Assembly (NCBI GenBank): GCA_016778985.1
Contig: JADHOM010000015.1
Coordinates: 1-49,153, forward strand
DNA: 49,153 nucleotides
Direction: 5' to 3'
Source of the DNA: Alphaproteobacteria bacterium
GTDB lineage: Bacteria; Pseudomonadota; Alphaproteobacteria; Puniceispirillales; UBA1172
Part shown: piece by piece, positions 48,141-49,153 of the stretch
How positions within the stretch are numbered: position 1 is the first letter of the stretch
Layout of the letters: each line of letters starts with the position of its first letter
Translations under genes and position numbers: made by a program
Notes under the pieces: model-generated
What the model was told of the DNA's origin: nothing
The model's database searches: none
The model's input: only the letters and a program-made list of their open reading frames with translations

Positions 48141-49016
48141 GACATAACTTACAAAATTCATATTGAGAGGGTTTACGAAAGTTTAATTCAACTTGGCTAT
48201 CTTGTTGAAGTTAAGTCCGGTGTTTTCAATGGGAATGTTCGTTTATTAACTCGATATGAAGCAACTGATAAGCTGACTTCTTTATTTGATGAGATGACTT
48301 TACTAACACTTCCTGTTCAAGAACGGGTTTCTGAAAATCCTGAATTGCTTCGTGTCCGGATTGAAGTTGATGGAATGAAGCAACTTGTTAGCTTTAACGA
48401 CAACGATGACATCCAAGAAATGCGAAGGAATTTAGAAATCATCAATGCTGCTCTTTCTACTCGATGGATAGACCTCGAACTGACTGATGATGAATTTGAG
48501 GAGCTCGAATTACGAATGCATCAACGGTCAATTGAGCGTAATGAAGGGGAAGGAAGACTACGTCTCCATGATAGGCAAATATATCGTGTTTTTAACAGTC
48601 TTGATTTTGATAGGGGTGGCCGATTTTATGGGGGTTGGTGGCAAATGGTTCCATCACAATACCGAAGCAAAATCTTGATTGATGGAAAGCGAACAGTTGA
48701 ACTGGATTTCAGCACTCTCCATCCAACCATCTTATATGCTCAAGCCGGGGTAAAACTTGAACAAGATGCATATCAAATTGCACTGAAGCCAGAAACCACA
48801 CCTGCTGGTAAAAACAGTGGTGATTTCCGTAACGTTGTTAAGAGAGCGTTCAATGCCATGCTTAATGCAGAGCATCGACTCAAGCAACCACCCCACGAAC
48901 TCAAACTAAGTGAATGGGGCATCAGTTGGAAACAGTTGGTGCAAGCCATCGAGTCAAGACATCAGCCAGTTGCAAAACAATTCTTTACTGGAACAGGATT
49001 AAGACTTCAGTTTGAG
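48141..49016 (+). pseudogene. Polymerase-like gene fragment, truncated at both ends
   Basis: Open frame of 292 codons with no upstream start codon between the stop near 48102 and the first ATG at 48294. The coding signal (IHIERVYESLIQLGYLVEV) begins well before that ATG, so the 5' end is missing. The central part has GGRFYGGWWQMVP, then VELDFSTLHPTILYAQAG, which resembles polymerase motif A (Asp, aliphatic/aromatic, Ser, ...). FRNVVKRAFNAMLNA resembles motif B with its Arg and Lys, and FFTGTGLRLQFE follows just before the insertion sequence. The expected motif C lies beyond the break. I infer a palm-fold (family A-like) nucleic-acid polymerase of a mobile element, but recognise no named family. 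Confidence 0.6.
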
Positions 49017-49153
49017 TGTCTAGCCCCATTTTTCAGTGCCACTTATTTTGTCGTTCTCTAATAAGGTTTCGGGGACGGGTGGTCTCATGCCCAATGCGTG
49101 ATGAGGTCTGATCTGGTTATATTGTCTGAGCCAGGTATTGATTGCGACCTGAG
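49017..49153 (-). mobile_element. Insertion sequence end, IS3-like, continuing beyond the window
   Basis: The polymerase-like frame stops resembling its family after 49016, and the following bases begin TGTCTAGCCCC, fitting a TG-initiated IS terminus. Inside lies the transposase 3' end on the opposite strand, its stop codon within the terminal bases, as is common for IS3-family elements. The other end and any target duplication are outside the window. Confidence 0.7.
49020..49151 (-). CDS. Transposase C-terminus, rve/IS3-like (partial)
   Basis: Forty-three codons and a TAG are visible: INTWLRQYNQIRPHHALG, then MRPPVPETLLEN. The pattern YN..RPH.ALG..PP is the hallmark end of DDE integrase-core transposases of IS3-type elements, following the catalytic Glu. 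The start is outside the window. Confidence 0.85.
   Translation of the reverse strand, partial: QVAINTWLRQYNQIRPHHALGMRPPVPETLLENDKISGTEKWG

Noticed and set aside
1-49153. tRNA or rRNA genes
   Set aside because: I looked for T-arm consensus (GGTTCGAATCC-like) and rRNA motifs by eye and found none; a tRNA scan would be decisive.

Overview
The window reads as a chromosomal segment of a moderately AT-rich alphaproteobacterium. Three gene blocks have the order usual for that class: rpsB-tsf-pyrH-frr-uppS-cdsA-dxr-rseP-bamA-skp, recO-era-rnc-lepB-acpS-pdxJ-rsh-rpoZ, and dnaE-lolD-lolC-proS. Class-specific protein types agree with this: a short proline-tRNA ligase without the editing insertion, a porphobilinogen synthase of the zinc-independent type, a short single-module QueF and one bifunctional Rel/SpoT protein. 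A marine SAR116-like lineage is my best guess from gene content and base composition. That is inference; no rRNA or tRNA gene is present to settle it.

Layout. 1-10.1 kb (minus strand): translation and envelope-biogenesis operon, entering at its 3' end inside skp. 10.3-17.1 kb (minus): replicative polymerase dnaE, the lolDC lipoprotein exporter and proS. 17.2-21.5 kb: a CoA hydrolase on the minus strand divergent from hemB, a threonine dehydratase and bpt on the plus strand. 21.5-31.4 kb (minus): parC, recO-era-rnc-lepB-acpS-pdxJ-rsh with several 1-4 bp stop/start overlaps, then rpoZ and folK. 31.6-35.8 kb: a NYN-domain protein and a family 5 uracil-DNA glycosylase (plus), smpB and dapA (minus), a PLP lyase (plus) and queF (minus). 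35.9-41.8 kb (minus): copper chaperone, glycerate 2-kinase and malyl-CoA lyase-like genes in tight order; a ferric-iron binding protein behind a Fur-like box; a cupin; and the AzlCD exporter. 41.9-43.8 kb (plus): propionyl-CoA synthetase.

From about 43.8 kb the character changes. Up to the window end there is a small lipoprotein, an Mrr restriction endonuclease gene interrupted by one in-frame stop codon, a frameshifted fragment of a second propionyl-CoA synthetase 3' end, an AT-rich adenylate cyclase with TolB-like and TPR regions, the last ~60 codons of a tyrosine recombinase, a polymerase-like gene cut at both ends, and the start of an insertion sequence with an IS3-like transposase C-terminus. 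I read this as the decayed left edge of an integrated element that continues to the right of the window.

The most novel-looking item is the doubly truncated polymerase-like fragment (48.1-49.0 kb). It has motif-A-like and motif-B-like segments and lies next to the integrase remnant. I found no intact new multi-gene system, no CRISPR array and no tRNA or rRNA gene.
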